Positions 15,900 to 24,072 of a stretch of DNA of 38,765 bases are shown piece by piece. The notes below the pieces were generated by a model. It ran no database searches and was not told the DNA's origin. It was given only the letters and a program-made list of their open reading frames with translations. Every line of letters starts with the position of its first letter. Within the stretch, counting starts at the first letter, position 1. The position numbers were made by a program, and so were the translations under genes. This stretch comes from Lysobacterales bacterium RIFOXYA1_FULL_69_10. GTDB taxonomy: Bacteria; Pseudomonadota; Gammaproteobacteria; Xanthomonadales; Xanthomonadaceae. The stretch lies in the NCBI GenBank assembly GCA_001830245.1, contig MIDV01000057.1, positions 22,306 to 61,070 of the forward strand, in the 5' to 3' direction.

Positions 15900-17336
15900 T
15901 CAAGCCTGCGCGTGTTCAGGCCGCGGTGGCGGGCAGGGCACCGGTGGCGCCCCCAGCAGGTCCACGCGGTCGCGGTACTCGGGCACGCACGTGGGCCAGC
16001 CCAGCTCGCGCTCCACGCGCTGGCGCAGGGCGTCGGCGGCATCGGGCTCGCCGTGGGTCAGGTAGACGCCGCGCGGCTGCCGTGGCGCGGAGTCCAGCCA
16101 TGCGATGAGCTCGTCGGCGTCGGCATGGGCCGAGCCGGTGTCGAGCTGGAACACCTCCGCGCGCACGTCCACGTCCACGCCATACACGCGGATGCGGCGT
16201 TCGCCACGCGCCAGCGCGGCGCCGCGCGTGCCACCGGCCTGGTAACCGCAGAGCACGATGGCGTTGCGCAGATCGCCGGCGAAGGCCAGCAAGTGGTGCA
16301 GCACGCGCCCGCCGGTCAGCATGCCGCTGGCGGACACGATCACCTTCGCGCCCTTGCGGGTGTTGAGCGCCTTGGACTCCTCCACGCTGGACACGGTGCG
16401 CACGCGCGTGTCCATGCGGTCCAGCGCGGCCGCGTCCAGGCGGTGCTCGCCCATGTGGTCGCGGTACAGCGCGGTGACGCGCGCGGCCATCGGGCTGTTG
16501 AGGTAGAGCGGCACCGGCGGCAGGTCGCCGTCCTCCACCATTTCGGCGATGACATGCAGCAGCGCCTGCGCGCGACCCACCGCGAACGCCGGGATCACCG
16601 CGGTGCCGCCGCGTGCCAGCACCTTGGCCAGGATCGGCTTGAGTTCGGCCCGCAGCGAGCCGGGCAGGTGGCGGCGGTCGCCGTAGGTGGACTCGCAGAC
16701 GATCCAGTCGCTTTCCGCGGGCGGTTGCGGGGCCATGGCCACCGGGTCGTGCGGGCGGCCGATGTCGCCACTGAAGGTCACGCGCGTGCCGCCGTGCTCC
16801 AGCGTCACCGCGGCTGCGCCGAGGATGTGGCCCTGCGCGCGCAGCATCCCCATGAAGCCGGGGGCCGGCGTGAAGTGCGCGCCGAACTCGACCACCTTCA
16901 GTCGGCGCAGGGCGCGCGCGGCGTCTTCTTCGGTATACAGCGGCTTGGCCGGGTGGTGCCGCGAGGACCCGATGCGATTGGCGTAGCTGGCTTCCTCCTC
17001 CAGCAGGCGCGCCGAGTCCGGCAGCATGATCCCGCACAGGTCGCGCGTGCCGCGGCTGCACCACACCGGGCCTTCGAAGCCATCGGCCACCAGGCGCGGC
17101 AGGTAGCCGGCGTGGTCCAGGTGCGCGTGCGTCAGCACCACGGCGTCGATGCTGGCCGGTTCGATGGGGAAGGGCGCCCAGTTCTTCAGCCGCAGCGGCT
17201 TGTACCCCTGGAACAGCCCGCAATCGACCAGCACGCGGCTCTGCGGCGTTTCCAGCAGGTAGCGCGAGCCGGTCACCGTGCCGGCGGCGCCGAGGAAGGT
17301 AAGGGCGAACCCGCTCTGGGCGCCGGCGCCGCTCAT
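15900..17336 (-). CDS. MBL-fold/beta-CASP RNA-processing-type hydrolase
   Basis: Zinc-dependent metallo-beta-lactamase-fold protein with a beta-CASP insert, related to CPSF73/YsmA-like RNA nucleases, predicted cytosolic. From ATG 17336 (478 aa), FLGAAGTVTGSRYL opens the fold and LTHAHLDHAG holds metal ligands H70, H72, D74 and H75. RAQGHILGAAAVTL, FSGDIGRP and CESTYGDR follow, then the beta-CASP part with SPMAARVTALY and KVIVSASGMLTGGRVLHHL, and finally TGSAHADADELIAWL and YLTHGEPDAA. The frame is open to ATG 17426, which has a fair GAAGG site. I prefer 17336 because the extra 30 residues look unrelated to the fold and start above the promoter predicted from the FNR box. First gene of a four-gene operon. 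Confidence 0.9.
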   Translation of the reverse strand: MSGAGAQSGFALTFLGAAGTVTGSRYLLETPQSRVLVDCGLFQGYKPLRLKNWAPFPIEPASIDAVVLTHAHLDHAGYLPRLVADGFEGPVWCSRGTRDLCGIMLPDSARLLEEEASYANRIGSSRHHPAKPLYTEEDAARALRRLKVVEFGAHFTPAPGFMGMLRAQGHILGAAAVTLEHGGTRVTFSGDIGRPHDPVAMAPQPPAESDWIVCESTYGDRRHLPGSLRAELKPILAKVLARGGTAVIPAFAVGRAQALLHVIAEMVEDGDLPPVPLYLNSPMAARVTALYRDHMGEHRLDAAALDRMDTRVRTVSSVEESKALNTRKGAKVIVSASGMLTGGRVLHHLLAFAGDLRNAIVLCGYQAGGTRGAALARGERRIRVYGVDVDVRAEVFQLDTGSAHADADELIAWLDSAPRQPRGVYLTHGEPDAADALRQRVERELGWPTCVPEYRDRVDLLGAPPVPCPPPRPEHAQA

Positions 17337-17452
17337 CGCGCGCAGCCTGCGTGCATGGGGCGGTGGACCAGCGACGGCGGGGGATGCAGGGTCATGGATG
17401 GCGCCTCCGGTGCGGGTTTGATCCATCAGGCGCCTTCGCGGTCGCGTGCGCC

Positions 17453-17466
17453 TTGATCGTGATCAA
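17453..17466. promoter_or_regulatory. Perfect palindromic FNR/ANR box
   Basis: TTGATCGTGATCAA matches TTGAT-N4-ATCAA at every conserved base and is the best such site in the window. It lies in the 342-bp gap between the MBL hydrolase (minus) and the GntA-like gene (plus), which otherwise shows nothing clear. On the minus strand CCTGAT (17430 to 17425) is at class II -10 distance; no comparable element is seen on the plus strand. I therefore assign it mainly to the MBL-BON-SDR-dodecin operon. Confidence 0.8.
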
Positions 17467-17678
17467 ACCCCGCTGTTCCAACGCCGTGCCGGACGCCACT
17501 CGGACATTACGGAAGAGTGACGAAGGCGTCGTCGGCTTTTTACCGAATCGGGTGTTGCGCCAGATGGCACAGCCGGGGTTCAGGAAAAACGCCTGTTTGG
17601 CGGGTTCGCTGCACGGTATGCCCACCCGCATCTGCCTAGTCTGGACCGCCTTCCCCCGCACACGTGCAAGGCCGAGGC

Positions 17679-18440
17679 ATGACGCCACCGCTCGCTCCCC
17701 ACGCCCGACGACATACCCACGACGACCCGCGCACCGACACTTCCCCCGACCGCAGCGCGGCGTTCCTGACACACATCGAAAACCCCGACTTCCCCTGCGT
17801 CGGCTCCAAGGCCGCGCTGGCGCAGGACGCCATCCGCACGCTGGAGCTGGACGCGCTCGGCCAGCGCAGCAATGACGCGCCGCTGCTGGACGGGCTGGCG
17901 AAGTTCGCGAGGCACCTCGCCGCGCAGCCGGAGGACTCCAAGGTCGTGCATTCGTTCGTGGCCATCTTCGACGGCCCCACCGACACCGACGAGATGCGCT
18001 TCGAAGCGCTGCTGTGGTCGCAACTGCAGCGACTGCACCTGCTGGACGTGCGTCGCGGCAACACGTGGGCCGATGGCGTCAGCCGGAACCCCGACAGCCC
18101 GAAGTTCAGCCTGAGTCTGGCTGGGCACCCATTCTTCGTGATCGGCCTGCACCCGGGCGCCTCGCGCATCGCGCGGCGCTTCGCGTGGCCGGCGATGGTG
18201 TTCAACTCGCACGTGCAGTTCGACCGCCTGCGCGAGGACGGCCGCTACGAAAAGATGCAGAAGGCCACCCGCGCGCGCGACCTCGCGCTGCAGGGCTCGA
18301 TCAACCCCAACCTCGCCGACTTCGGCACCGCGCCAGAGACGCGCCAGTACAGCGGGCGCAAGGTCGAGGCCGGCTGGAAGTGCCCGTTCCACCTCGTCAC
18401 CGCACAGCCAAACAACAAGCAAGGAGCCCCGCGTGACTGA
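17679..18440 (+). CDS. GntA/YcgG-family haem-dependent N-hydroxylase-like protein
   Basis: 253-aa protein of the YqcI/YcgG family, some members of which are haem-dependent N-hydroxylases (GntA of guanitoxin synthesis). Signatures seen are NPDFPCVGSKAALAQ near the N-terminus, HSFVAIFDGP, FEALLWSQLQRLH, HPFFVIGLHPGASRIARRF and MVFNSHVQFDRLR followed by GRYEKMQ. The ATG at 17679 is preferred to an in-frame GTG at 17664. Its stop overlaps the next gene (DUF1989) by 8 bp, so the two are translationally coupled and probably act on one substrate. No other guanitoxin genes are present, so the true substrate, perhaps a guanidino or amino compound, is unknown. Confidence 0.85.
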   Translation: MTPPLAPHARRHTHDDPRTDTSPDRSAAFLTHIENPDFPCVGSKAALAQDAIRTLELDALGQRSNDAPLLDGLAKFARHLAAQPEDSKVVHSFVAIFDGPTDTDEMRFEALLWSQLQRLHLLDVRRGNTWADGVSRNPDSPKFSLSLAGHPFFVIGLHPGASRIARRFAWPAMVFNSHVQFDRLREDGRYEKMQKATRARDLALQGSINPNLADFGTAPETRQYSGRKVEAGWKCPFHLVTAQPNNKQGAPRD

Positions 18441-19047
18441 GGCCGCCGCCCACGACTGCACCCGCATTTCCCCGTGTTCGGCCCAGGCCATCGAACTGGA
18501 CGAAGGCGACGAGCTGATCGTCATCGACCCGCAGGGCCAGCAGGTCAGCGACCTGGTCGCCTACAACCGCGACGACCTCGACGAGTACCTGTCCTCGGGC
18601 CGCTCCATCGACTACGCCTCCAAGCTGTGGCTGACCACCGGTGACCTGCTGTACTCCAACCGCAGCCGCGTGATGTTCGACATCGTCGAGGACACCTGCG
18701 GGCGGCACGACTTCACCCTGACGCCGTGCTCGAAGGACACGTTCTCGATCATCTACGGCGAGACGGAAGGCCGGCCCGGCTGCGAGGGCAACCTGGCGAT
18801 GGCGCTGGCGCCGTACGGCATCGGCGTGGACCGCGTGCCGATCGCGTTCAATGTCTTCATGAACGTGTCGGTGGACGGCGACACCGGCCGCATCGCGGTA
18901 TTGCCGCCCAGGAGCAAGCCCGGCGACCACATCCGCCTTCGTGCACGCATGCCGCTGGTGGTGGCGATGACGGCATGCTCGGCCGGGCAGTCGAACAACT
19001 TCCAGTACAAGCCGATCGACTACCGGGTGGTGCGCAAGGGCGGGTGA
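18433..19047 (+). CDS. DUF1989 / urea-carboxylase-associated family protein
   Basis: 204-aa soluble protein of the DUF1989 family, found beside urea or guanidine carboxylase genes in other bacteria. Family signatures: a beta-rich N-terminus IELDEGDELIVIDPQGQQVS with DLVAYN; SSGRSIDYASKLWLTTGDLL; then SRVMFDIVEDTCGRHDFTL with conserved C and H residues that could bind metal; and TPCSKDTFS and CEGNLAMAL. The start is GTG 18433 behind AAGGAG, inside the end of the GntA-like gene. Biochemical activity is not established from the sequence. Pairing with an N-hydroxylase-like gene hints at handling of a nitrogen-rich small molecule. Confidence 0.88.
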   Translation: MTEAAAHDCTRISPCSAQAIELDEGDELIVIDPQGQQVSDLVAYNRDDLDEYLSSGRSIDYASKLWLTTGDLLYSNRSRVMFDIVEDTCGRHDFTLTPCSKDTFSIIYGETEGRPGCEGNLAMALAPYGIGVDRVPIAFNVFMNVSVDGDTGRIAVLPPRSKPGDHIRLRARMPLVVAMTACSAGQSNNFQYKPIDYRVVRKGG

Positions 19048-19099
19048 TGCAACCACGCGTTCGCGAAAAAGCCACACGTTCCTCCCGCTCTCACAGTTC

Positions 19100-19217
19100 C
19101 CGTCATTCCCGCGAAGGCGGGACTCCATGGACTTTGATGCGCAAGGACCAATCGCCGCTTCCACAGGAAGAACACAAGAACTACGTCCCTGGATTCCCGC
19201 CTTCGCGGGAATGACGG
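19100..19217. repeat. REP/REPIN-like inverted repeat element
   Basis: Two 23-bp arms (19100-19122 and 19195-19217) are perfect inverted copies; pairing continues for about 8 more bases with two mismatches. Each arm is itself a small palindrome (TCCCGCGAAGGCGGGA type). The total is 118 bp with a 72-bp centre lacking any gene. It lies between two converging transcription units, where it could end transcripts. Such CGTCATTCCCGCG repeats are common in Xanthomonadaceae and some other genera. No transposase is nearby. Confidence 0.85.
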
Positions 19218-19275
19218 CTGGGGGGACTTGGCGGGAGTGGCAGGCGCCCTGAACCGGGCGCGGCGACGGCCGGCA

Positions 19276-21906
19276 TCAGGCCGCCGCCACCGCGACATCG
19301 GGGTGAACCCGCCGCTGCCACGCCTTGTAAGCCTCCATCACCGCCAGCGGCACCAGCGCCGCCGCCGACAGCGACAACCCGGTCGCCAGCGATACGCCAT
19401 CCAGCCCCAGTACCGCACGCAGCGGCGGAATCGCCAGTACCAGCACCTGCAGCGCCTGCGTGCCGAGAATGGCGGCCACCAGCAGGCGGTTGTCGCGCAG
19501 CGGTATACGGAACACGGATCGCCGCTCGGAGCGGCAGTTGAGGCAGTGCGCGTTCTCGCACCAGACCAGCAGCCACAGCACCAGGCCCTGCGCGGCGGCG
19601 TGGGCGATGCCCTGGTCCAGCGCCCACGCATACAAGCCGAACGAGAGCGTCGCCATCGTCGCGCCGCCCAGCAGGACCTGCTCGATCATCGCGCGGTCGA
19701 AGATGGGCGCGTTGGCCGCGCGCGGCGGTTGCGCGAGTACGTCCGGCTCGCCTTTCTCGAAGGCGAGTGCGACGTCCTGCATGCCGTTGGTCACCAGGTT
19801 GAGCCACAGCAGTTGTACCGCCGTCAGTGGCGGCGGCAGGCCGGTGAGGGTGGCGCCCAGCATCAGCATGATCTCGGCCGCCCCGGTGGAGATCACCAGC
19901 GCGATGACCTTGCGCAGGTTGCCGTAGGCGGTGCGGCCTTCCTCCACGCCGGCGACGATCGAGGCGAAGTTGTCGTCCGTCAGCACCAGGTCGGCGGCGT
20001 CGCGCGCGACGTCGGTGCCGCCGCGGCCCATCGCCACGCCGATGTCGGCCGCGTGCAGCGCCGGCGCGTCGTTGACACCATCGCCGGTCACCGCCACGAC
20101 GTGGCCCGCCGATTGCAGCGCTTGCACGATCGCCTGCTTCTGCATCGGCTCGGTGCGCGCGAACACGTCCACGTCCGCCCACTGCGCCATCTCCCGCCCG
20201 CCGCGGGATCCGGCCTGCCACTGCGACCCGGTGACGACATGCGGGGGGCCGCCAGCCGGACTCCGCGGCCCCAGGCCCAGCGCCGTCGCGATCGCCTGCG
20301 CGGTGCGCGGGTGGTCGCCGGTCACCATCACCACCCGGATCCCGGCGTTGCGCGCACGGCGCACCGCGTCGCGCGCCTCCGGGCGCAGCGGGTCGATCAG
20401 CCCGGCCAGGCCGTCCAGCCGCAGCCCCTGCAGCGAAGCTTCGCCGACTTCGACCACCGGACCACTGCCCACCGCCAGCACGCGGTAGCCGGCGGCGGTC
20501 ATGGCGTCGAGTGCGTCGGCAACGTCGCCGGGCACGCCGGTACAGCGCGGGAGGATTGCCTCCGGCGCACCCTTGGCGAAGGCATGGAGGCCGTCGGGCA
20601 GCTGCCGGAACGTGGCCGCCAGCCGTAACTCGGGCTCGAACGGAATCCGCGCTACCACCGCGCCGTCGGCCAGCGCCGGCCCGTCCACGCCCACGTCGAG
20701 CGCGGCATCGATAAAGGCCAGGTCCACCGCGTCGCCGGTGATGCCGGACTCGCCGCGCGTTGCGGGCTCGCTGGCGCGGCAGCCGGCGTCCAGCAGCGGG
20801 CGTGCGCGCGGGTCGCTGGCGGGCAGGGCGCCCGTGCCCGGCCGCCACACCTGTTCCAGAGTCAGCCGGTTGAGCGTGAGCGTGCCGGTCTTGTCGGTGG
20901 CGATCAGCGTGCATGCGCCCAGGCCTTCGACGGCGGGGAGGTGGCGCACCAGCACGTTGCGCCGGGCCATGCGGTGGGTGGCGATGGACAGCGCCACGGT
21001 CATCGCCACCGGAAGGCCTTCGGGGATCGCCGATACCGCCAGCGCAACGGCCAGCAGGAATACCTGCCCGGCGTCGACCCCGCGCCCCAGCTCGATGGCG
21101 ACCAGCAGCGCGATCATCACCAGCGCCAGCGCACCCACCTGTCGCGTGAAGCGCGCCATCCGCCGCACCAGCGGCGGCGGCGTGGGTGGCGTCTCGAGCG
21201 CGGCGGCCATGCGGCCCATGCGCGTGTGCCGCCCGGTGGCGGTGACCACGCCGCGCACGCGCCCCACCTGCACGCTGGTGGCGGCGTGCAGCATGGTGGC
21301 GCGGTCACCCAGTGGCGCATCGACCGCCACCGCAACGCCGGCATGCTTGCGCACCGCCGCGGCCTCGCCGGTCAGCAGGCTTTCGTCCACCAGCAGGTGC
21401 TCGGCGTGCAGCAGGCGGATGTCGGCCGGCACGCGCTGCCCGCTTTCCAGCTCGACCACGTCGCCGGGCACCAGCGCCTCGGCGGGCAGCGCGGTGCGCC
21501 GCCCATCGCGCCACGCAACGGCCTGTCCGCCCAGCAGCGCCAGCAACGCGCGCGAGTGCACTTCCGCCTTCCACTCCTGAACGCTGCCGATGGTCGCGTT
21601 GAGGGCCAGCACCACCAGGATGAAACCCGCGTCCAGCCCCCTGCCCAGCGCGAACGACACCGCCGCGGCCGCCAGCAGCAGGTAGATGAAAGGGCTGCGG
21701 AATTGCCCGATCACCACGCCCGCCAGCGAGCGTCGTCGCGGTGGCGGCAGGCGGTTGGGGCCGTACCGCTGCAGCCGGCGTTCGGCTTCAGCCGCGTCCA
21801 GCCCGGCCTCGCGCGCACCCAGGATCCGCAGCACCTCGGCTGTCGGCAGCGCATGCGCCTGCAGGCCGTCGTCAGGCGCGGTGCGGGCCGGCGGGGCTGG
21901 ACGCAT
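19276..21906 (-). CDS. P-type cation-transporting ATPase (P2 type)
   Basis: 876-aa membrane pump. An N-terminal cation-ATPase segment (LPTAEVLRILGAREAGLDAA, YGPNRLP) precedes the first helix pair. The actuator domain has LVPGDVVELESGQRVPADIR and DESLLTGEAAAV. Membrane helix M4 carries VSAIPEGLPVAMTVAL, the PEGL calcium-type motif. Phosphorylation site D338 is in ATDKTGTLTLN. The nucleotide domain has FAKGAPEAIL and VVMVTGDHPRTAQAIA, and the hinge TGDGVNDAPAL follows. The last helices contain LLWLNLVTNGMQDVALAFE. PEGL plus this C-terminus suggests a calcium, manganese or monovalent-ion pump; the ion cannot be fixed. It starts 8 bp after the erythromycin-esterase-like gene, so the two form an operon behind the FNR box at 23308. 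Confidence 0.93.
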   Translation of the reverse strand: MRPAPPARTAPDDGLQAHALPTAEVLRILGAREAGLDAAEAERRLQRYGPNRLPPPRRRSLAGVVIGQFRSPFIYLLLAAAAVSFALGRGLDAGFILVVLALNATIGSVQEWKAEVHSRALLALLGGQAVAWRDGRRTALPAEALVPGDVVELESGQRVPADIRLLHAEHLLVDESLLTGEAAAVRKHAGVAVAVDAPLGDRATMLHAATSVQVGRVRGVVTATGRHTRMGRMAAALETPPTPPPLVRRMARFTRQVGALALVMIALLVAIELGRGVDAGQVFLLAVALAVSAIPEGLPVAMTVALSIATHRMARRNVLVRHLPAVEGLGACTLIATDKTGTLTLNRLTLEQVWRPGTGALPASDPRARPLLDAGCRASEPATRGESGITGDAVDLAFIDAALDVGVDGPALADGAVVARIPFEPELRLAATFRQLPDGLHAFAKGAPEAILPRCTGVPGDVADALDAMTAAGYRVLAVGSGPVVEVGEASLQGLRLDGLAGLIDPLRPEARDAVRRARNAGIRVVMVTGDHPRTAQAIATALGLGPRSPAGGPPHVVTGSQWQAGSRGGREMAQWADVDVFARTEPMQKQAIVQALQSAGHVVAVTGDGVNDAPALHAADIGVAMGRGGTDVARDAADLVLTDDNFASIVAGVEEGRTAYGNLRKVIALVISTGAAEIMLMLGATLTGLPPPLTAVQLLWLNLVTNGMQDVALAFEKGEPDVLAQPPRAANAPIFDRAMIEQVLLGGATMATLSFGLYAWALDQGIAHAAAQGLVLWLLVWCENAHCLNCRSERRSVFRIPLRDNRLLVAAILGTQALQVLVLAIPPLRAVLGLDGVSLATGLSLSAAALVPLAVMEAYKAWQRRVHPDVAVAAA

Positions 21907-21913
21907 CGCGCGC

Positions 21914-23248
21914 CTACAGCCCCGACGGCCAGGTGTCGGGCAGTTCCGGGTGCTGCCAGTGGTGGCCGATGTCGAACGGCTCCAGCGCCGTGGTTTCGTC
22001 CAGATGGAACGTCACGTCAAACTGCCGCGACAGCCGCGCGTCGAAGTAGTGGCTCTGTCGCTCGGTCTCCGGCCGGTACACCACGCCGATCGCGCGCTCG
22101 GGCAGGGCAGGGGCCAACGACTCGCGCACGTCGGGGTGCTGCAGGTCCAGGTAGAAGCGGTCGCGACGCGAGGCGTGCATCAGGTGCTCGACGCTGCCGG
22201 CGGGGGCGGGGCGCACCCAGCGGCGCTCGGCCGGCTCGTCCCAGTCGCGCGCCGCCGTCACGTGGCCGGTATAGGTGGTGAAGCCGACCAGTAGCGCGCT
22301 ATCGGCACCGGCCTGCTCGCGCACCAGCTGGCCGACGTTCCACTCCCCGCGCTCGCCCATGGCCGTGGCGCGCGCGTCCCCGAGGTGCGAGTTGTGCGCC
22401 CACACCACGATCCGACCGGCGCGGCCCTGGCGGTGCAGGTGCTTTCGCAGGGCGAACAGCGTCTCGACCATGTGCGCGTCGCGCAGGTTCCAGGTGTGCA
22501 CGTGGCCGGCAAACATCTCGCGGTAGTAGCGCTCGGCATTGAGCACGACGTGTGCATTGCGCTCGGCATGGAACAGCGCCTCGGCAGCCTCGCGCCCGTC
22601 GGCGTCGAGGTACTGCGGCGCGCGCGACAGCAGACCCACAAGCATGGCGACAGCACCTTCGCGGCAGTCCGGGCGCAGGCCGCGAGCGCTTTCCCATGCA
22701 TAGTCCTGCGGGCGCTCGACGTGGTCCAGGCACGCGTACACGTGCCGCGCCAGCCGCGCCTGCTCCGGGTCGACGTCCTCCAGATAGCCGATCACGGCCT
22801 CGGCCGAGCGGTACAGGCTGTAGACGTCCATCCCGTAGAAGCCCACGCGCTCCACAACAGACCGCGCCGCGTTGTGCCCGTGCAGCCAGTCGATGAACTC
22901 GCGCACCCGCGTGTTGCGCCACATCCAGGTCGGGAAGCGCTGGAAATCCCCGAACGCCTCGTCCAGCGTGTCGGCCGACTGGCCCCGCACGTACGCATCC
23001 AGCCGCAGCGTGTCGGGCCAGTCGCCTTCCACCGCCACCGCGTCGAAGTCCAACTCCACCAGCAGCCGCTGCGTGATGGCCGCCCGCAGCGCATAGAACT
23101 CGTCGGTGCCGTGGCTGGCCTCGCCCAGGAGGACGAAGCTGCGGCCACGCGCGCGCTCGATCAGCGCGTCAAAGTCGTGCGGCGACTCGTCCAGCACCCG
23201 GGCGGCGTCATGGATACGTTGCTCGGCGGTAGCGGCGGTGCGGTGCAT
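21914..23248 (-). CDS. Erythromycin esterase-like protein
   Basis: 444-aa protein of the erythromycin-esterase (EreA/SuccB-like) fold. The core motif LLGEASHGTDEFYALRAAIT near residue 40 holds the conserved E and catalytic-type H. FDAVAVEGDWPDT, FPTWMWRNTRVREFIDWL, VGFYGMDVYSL and WAHNSHLGDARAT follow, all typical of the family. Many chromosomal members do not confer macrolide resistance, and here it is paired with a cation ATPase under an FNR box. A stress or low-oxygen role is therefore more likely than resistance, though activity is unknown. ATG 23248 has GGAGG six bases upstream. Confidence 0.92.
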   Translation of the reverse strand: MHRTAATAEQRIHDAARVLDESPHDFDALIERARGRSFVLLGEASHGTDEFYALRAAITQRLLVELDFDAVAVEGDWPDTLRLDAYVRGQSADTLDEAFGDFQRFPTWMWRNTRVREFIDWLHGHNAARSVVERVGFYGMDVYSLYRSAEAVIGYLEDVDPEQARLARHVYACLDHVERPQDYAWESARGLRPDCREGAVAMLVGLLSRAPQYLDADGREAAEALFHAERNAHVVLNAERYYREMFAGHVHTWNLRDAHMVETLFALRKHLHRQGRAGRIVVWAHNSHLGDARATAMGERGEWNVGQLVREQAGADSALLVGFTTYTGHVTAARDWDEPAERRWVRPAPAGSVEHLMHASRRDRFYLDLQHPDVRESLAPALPERAIGVVYRPETERQSHYFDARLSRQFDVTFHLDETTALEPFDIGHHWQHPELPDTWPSGL

Positions 23249-23307
23249 GGGGGCCTCCGTGCCTGCTGGAAACGTCGCCCATGCTGCCGCGCGGACGGCC
23301 TGGCGGT

Positions 23308-23321
23308 TTGATGCAGGTCAA
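23308..23321 (-). promoter_or_regulatory. FNR/ANR box upstream of the esterase-ATPase operon
   Basis: TTGATGCAGGTCAA (plus-strand reading) fits TTGAT-N4-ATCAA at 9 of 10 bases. Its centre is 66 bp before ATG 23248. The site and its flanks (GTTTGATGCAGGTCAATCC, 23306-23324) recur exactly at 23999-24017. A weak -10 (CAGCAT, 23286 to 23281) lies near the expected place on the minus strand. Confidence 0.75.
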
Positions 23322-23480
23322 TCCACGGATTCGGCGGTGCCCGGCGATGCGCGGGCGACACCCGAGGCGTCGTTGCCGATGCGCCGCGGCGTCCCTGTTA
23401 ATGGAATATTTCACGCCATGTTTCTAACGGCGCGCGTAGTTTACGGGTCGTGACTATCAATCATTGAATCGGAGTGTGTG

Positions 23481-23567
23481 ATGCTCAAGTTTCTAGGTAA
23501 AACCACGGGGATTATCTTTCTCATCGGCCTGCTGGTGGTTGTCGGGTTGTTGATGTTGATTTTCTGA
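23481..23567 (+). CDS. 28-aa hydrophobic membrane microprotein
   Basis: Short ORF with a good ribosome site (GGAG, six bases before ATG 23481). The product is a basic N-terminus (MLKFLGKTTG) followed by one hydrophobic helix (IIFLIGLLVVVGLLMLIF) that ends directly at the stop. Such single-helix microproteins are easily missed by gene finders. It lies 114 bp before csbD on the same strand and both could share a stress-induced transcript that ends at the hairpin at 23924. Function unknown. Confidence 0.65.
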   Translation: MLKFLGKTTGIIFLIGLLVVVGLLMLIF

Positions 23568-23681
23568 TTCGCGTGTGGTCGATGCCGGTCCAAGGCCGGC
23601 TTTCTAATGATCACCGCGGTCCGGGGTACCCGAAACTCGGGCTCGCAGTTGGGATATACGCGTAAATAACAGGAGAACACC

Positions 23682-23864
23682 ATGGACAAGAATCGAATTG
23701 AAGGCACCAAGCATCAGGTCAGCGGCTCGGTGAAGGAAACGGTTGGTAAAGCCACCGGCGACCGCTCGCAACAGGTCGAAGGCAATCTGCAGAAGAACGC
23801 AGGCAAGGTGCAGCGCGAGGTCGGCAAGGCGGCCGACGATGTCCGCGACGCACGCGACGACTGA
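23682..23864 (+). CDS. CsbD-family general stress protein
   Basis: 60-aa hydrophilic protein of the CsbD family, made under general stress in many bacteria; molecular role unknown. Signatures: MDKNRIEGTKHQVSGSVKE, TVGKATGDRSQQVEGNLQKN and AGKVQREVGKAADDVRD. It is an amphipathic, likely disordered or helical chain with repeating G-K/E spacing. ATG 23682 is preceded by AGGAG. A strong hairpin terminator follows 60 bp after the stop. Confidence 0.93.
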   Translation: MDKNRIEGTKHQVSGSVKETVGKATGDRSQQVEGNLQKNAGKVQREVGKAADDVRDARDD

Positions 23865-23923
23865 CCCGCCCTTGATCCAACACGCGTGACGCGCCTAGCG
23901 TGACGCGCCAAGCACAAGTAAGA

Positions 23924-23965
23924 GCGCCCGGCTCGTCCCCTTGTTGGGGGACAGTCGGGCGTTTT
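23924..23965 (+). terminator. Rho-independent terminator after csbD
   Basis: Two stacked stems: CGCCCG (23925-23930) with CGGGCG (23956-23961), and GTCCCC (23935-23940) with GGGGAC (23947-23952), loop TTGTTG. TTTT follows at 23962-23965. It is the clearest intrinsic terminator in the window. Confidence 0.85.
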
Positions 23966-24000
23966 GCTGTCGGCGGTCGAGGGCGAATGCTGCACCGCGT

Positions 24001-24014
24001 TTGATGCAGGTCAA
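24001..24014 (+). promoter_or_regulatory. FNR/ANR box upstream of the phosphoribosyltransferase-hydrolase fusion
   Basis: TTGATGCAGGTCAA, identical to the site at 23308 including flanking bases. Its centre is 65.5 bp before ATG 24073, nearly the same distance as the other copy from its gene (66.5 bp). No strong -10 was found. Confidence 0.75.
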
Positions 24015-24072
24015 TCCGCGGGGGCGCGGGTGGGTGCAGGCTCCCCGCAGGCACGCCGTGGAGGGCATCGCA

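Noticed and set aside
15912..17456. 514-codon plus-strand frame opposite the MBL hydrolase
   Set aside because: Shadow of the minus-strand gene; the metal motif and beta-CASP motifs are on the minus strand.
19181..20914. 577-codon minus-strand frame overlapping the ATPase
   Set aside because: Runs in a different frame through the same ATPase DNA; arginine/alanine-rich without motifs.
21914..23248. Macrolide resistance gene
   Set aside because: The fold matches erythromycin esterases, but the FNR box and ATPase partner point to a chromosomal stress role; resistance cannot be claimed.
23884..23910. Tandem CGTGACGCGCC copies after csbD
   Set aside because: Two 11-base copies only, without spacer regularity; not a CRISPR or a phased repeat array.
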